14,818 nucleotides of DNA, from assembly GCA_034660675.1 (NCBI GenBank), contig JAYEJT010000072.1, positions 1 to 14,818 on the forward strand, written 5' to 3'. Position 1 is the first letter of the stretch; each line of letters starts with the position of its first letter. Below are positions 13,807-14,818 of the stretch, in pieces. A program made the translations under genes and the position numbers. This stretch comes from CG03 sp034660675 (GTDB lineage: Bacteria; CG03). The notes under the pieces were generated by a model. That model searched no databases. It had not been told where the DNA came from and was given only the letters and a program-made list of their open reading frames with translations.

Positions 13807-14818
13807 ATGAAAAACACCAAAAAAAACATGCAGGCTATTGACGGCAACACGGCGGCGGCCCATGTGGCCTACGCTTTCAGCGAAGTCGCGGCTATCTATC
13901 CCATAACGCCGAGCTCACCCATGGGGGAACTCGCAGAAAAATGGTCGGCGCAGGGCAGAAAAAACCTTTTCGGTGAAAAACTGAATGTCGTTGAAATGCA
14001 ATCCGAAGGCGGCGCCTCCGGAGCCGTCCACGGAGCTCTTTCGGCGGGAGCCATGACAACAACTTTTACGGCTTCGCAGGGACTTATGCTAATGCTCCCT
14101 AACATGCACAAAATAGCGGGAGAACTTCTGCCGACGGTATTTCATGTCGCGGCAAGATCCCTTGCCTGCCAGTCTCTTTCAATATTCGGCGACCACTCAG
14201 ATGTCATGTCCGCCAGAAACACCGGTTTCGCGCTGATGGGCGCATCATCCATTCAGGAGACAATGGACCTCGCCATCGTTTCCCACCTTGCGACTCTTGA
14301 AGCGAGCATCCCTTTCCTCAACTTCTTTGACGGTTTCAGAACATCCAATGAAATACAAAAAGTGGAAATACTGCCCTATGAACTCATGGCCGGTCTTTTA
14401 GATATGAGTTATGTGGAAAATTTCAGAGCCCGATGCCTCAACCCCAACAGGCCTTTCGCTAAAGTCGGCGCCGAGAATCCGGATGTTTATTTTCAGGGAC
14501 GGGAAACAGTCAATAAATATTATCTTGCCGTGCCTGAAATCGTGAAGAAATACATGAAGCTGGTGGGAGAAAAAATCGGCAGAAATTATAAACTTTTTGA
14601 ATACACCGGAGCCCCCGACGCTGATAAAATTATAATAGCCATTGGTTCGGGTTGCGACACAATAGAGGAAACCGTAAATTATCTCTGCGGGCGGGGCGAA
14701 AAAGTGGGAGCCGTGAAGGTGCATCTTTACCGGCCTTTTTCCGTGGCTGATTTCGTTTCGGAAATACCCGAAACTGTGAAAAAAATCGCCGTCTTAGACA
14801 GAACAAAAGAACCCGGTT
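13807..14818 (+). CDS. nifJ: pyruvate:ferredoxin (flavodoxin) oxidoreductase, N-terminal part
   Basis: The frame is open from ATG 13807 to the window edge, giving 337 residues of a protein normally about 1,170-1,200 long. GGGGGA lies 6 nt upstream of the start. The enzyme oxidatively decarboxylates pyruvate with CoA to acetyl-CoA, CO2 and reduced ferredoxin or flavodoxin, using thiamine diphosphate and iron-sulfur clusters. Visible are domain I motifs DGNTAAAHVAYAFSE (12-26), YPITPSSPMGE (31-41), VEMQSEGGASGAVHGAL, TASQGLMLM, VAARSL, GDHSDVMSARNTGFA and FFDGFRTSNE. The domain II start IIIAIGSGCDTIEE is also present. The thiamine-diphosphate and ferredoxin-like domains lie beyond the window. 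It is transcribed divergently from thiM and suggests anaerobic metabolism. Confidence 0.97.
   Translation, partial: MKNTKKNMQAIDGNTAAAHVAYAFSEVAAIYPITPSSPMGELAEKWSAQGRKNLFGEKLNVVEMQSEGGASGAVHGALSAGAMTTTFTASQGLMLMLPNMHKIAGELLPTVFHVAARSLACQSLSIFGDHSDVMSARNTGFALMGASSIQETMDLAIVSHLATLEASIPFLNFFDGFRTSNEIQKVEILPYELMAGLLDMSYVENFRARCLNPNRPFAKVGAENPDVYFQGRETVNKYYLAVPEIVKKYMKLVGEKIGRNYKLFEYTGAPDADKIIIAIGSGCDTIEETVNYLCGRGEKVGAVKVHLYRPFSVADFVSEIPETVKKIAVLDRTKEPG

Overview
The window looks like chromosomal DNA of a free-living, probably anaerobic Gram-negative-type bacterium. The evidence is a pyruvate:ferredoxin oxidoreductase, a lipoprotein signal peptide and a Spy/CpxP-like periplasmic protein. Composition is moderate, with A-rich coding strands and a mix of ATG, GTG and TTG starts. 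Nothing fixes the phylum; an uncultivated lineage of the Elusimicrobiota/Omnitrophota kind would fit, but that is a guess. I saw no tRNA, rRNA, CRISPR array, phage gene or transposase gene.

Layout. On the minus strand, 1-237 holds the start of a membrane-protein gene running off the left edge, preceded by a short overlapping ORF for a one-helix peptide. Next come a stand-alone PAS-GAF sensor (282-1331), a PUA/EVE-like protein (1681-2136) and a cyclophilin-type lipoprotein (2248-2922). Divergent from the cyclophilin, on the plus strand, are a DinG-family iron-sulfur helicase (3122-5101) and a small secreted LTxxQ protein with a very basic tail (5395-5913). A long minus-strand block from 13625 to 6095 then reads thiM, thiE, a ThrRS-like/uridine-kinase fusion, transketolase, a patatin-like phospholipase and an N-acyl-D-amino-acid deacylase. 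The last four are spaced 4 to 11 bp apart. Divergent from thiM, the 5' third of a pyruvate:ferredoxin oxidoreductase gene (13807 onward) runs off the right edge.

Functional reading. ThiM and ThiE salvage the thiazole half of thiamine and join it to the pyrimidine half. Two thiamine-diphosphate enzymes, transketolase and PFOR, lie on either side, so cofactor supply and use are clustered. No TPP riboswitch was visible upstream of thiM. The deacylase and patatin-like protein suggest turnover of D-amino-acid compounds and of lipids.

The most interesting signal is not a gene. Three copies of a structured repeat of about 125-180 bp lie at 1454-1614, 5124-5300 (inverted) and 5949-6073, each just downstream of a stop codon. 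They share two conserved core blocks, but each is enclosed by its own long inverted-repeat stem. Between two copies the stem bases change in compensating pairs. A second repeat system at 12068-12226 consists of two diverged short units, one of which carries an extra 75 bp GC-rich double hairpin.
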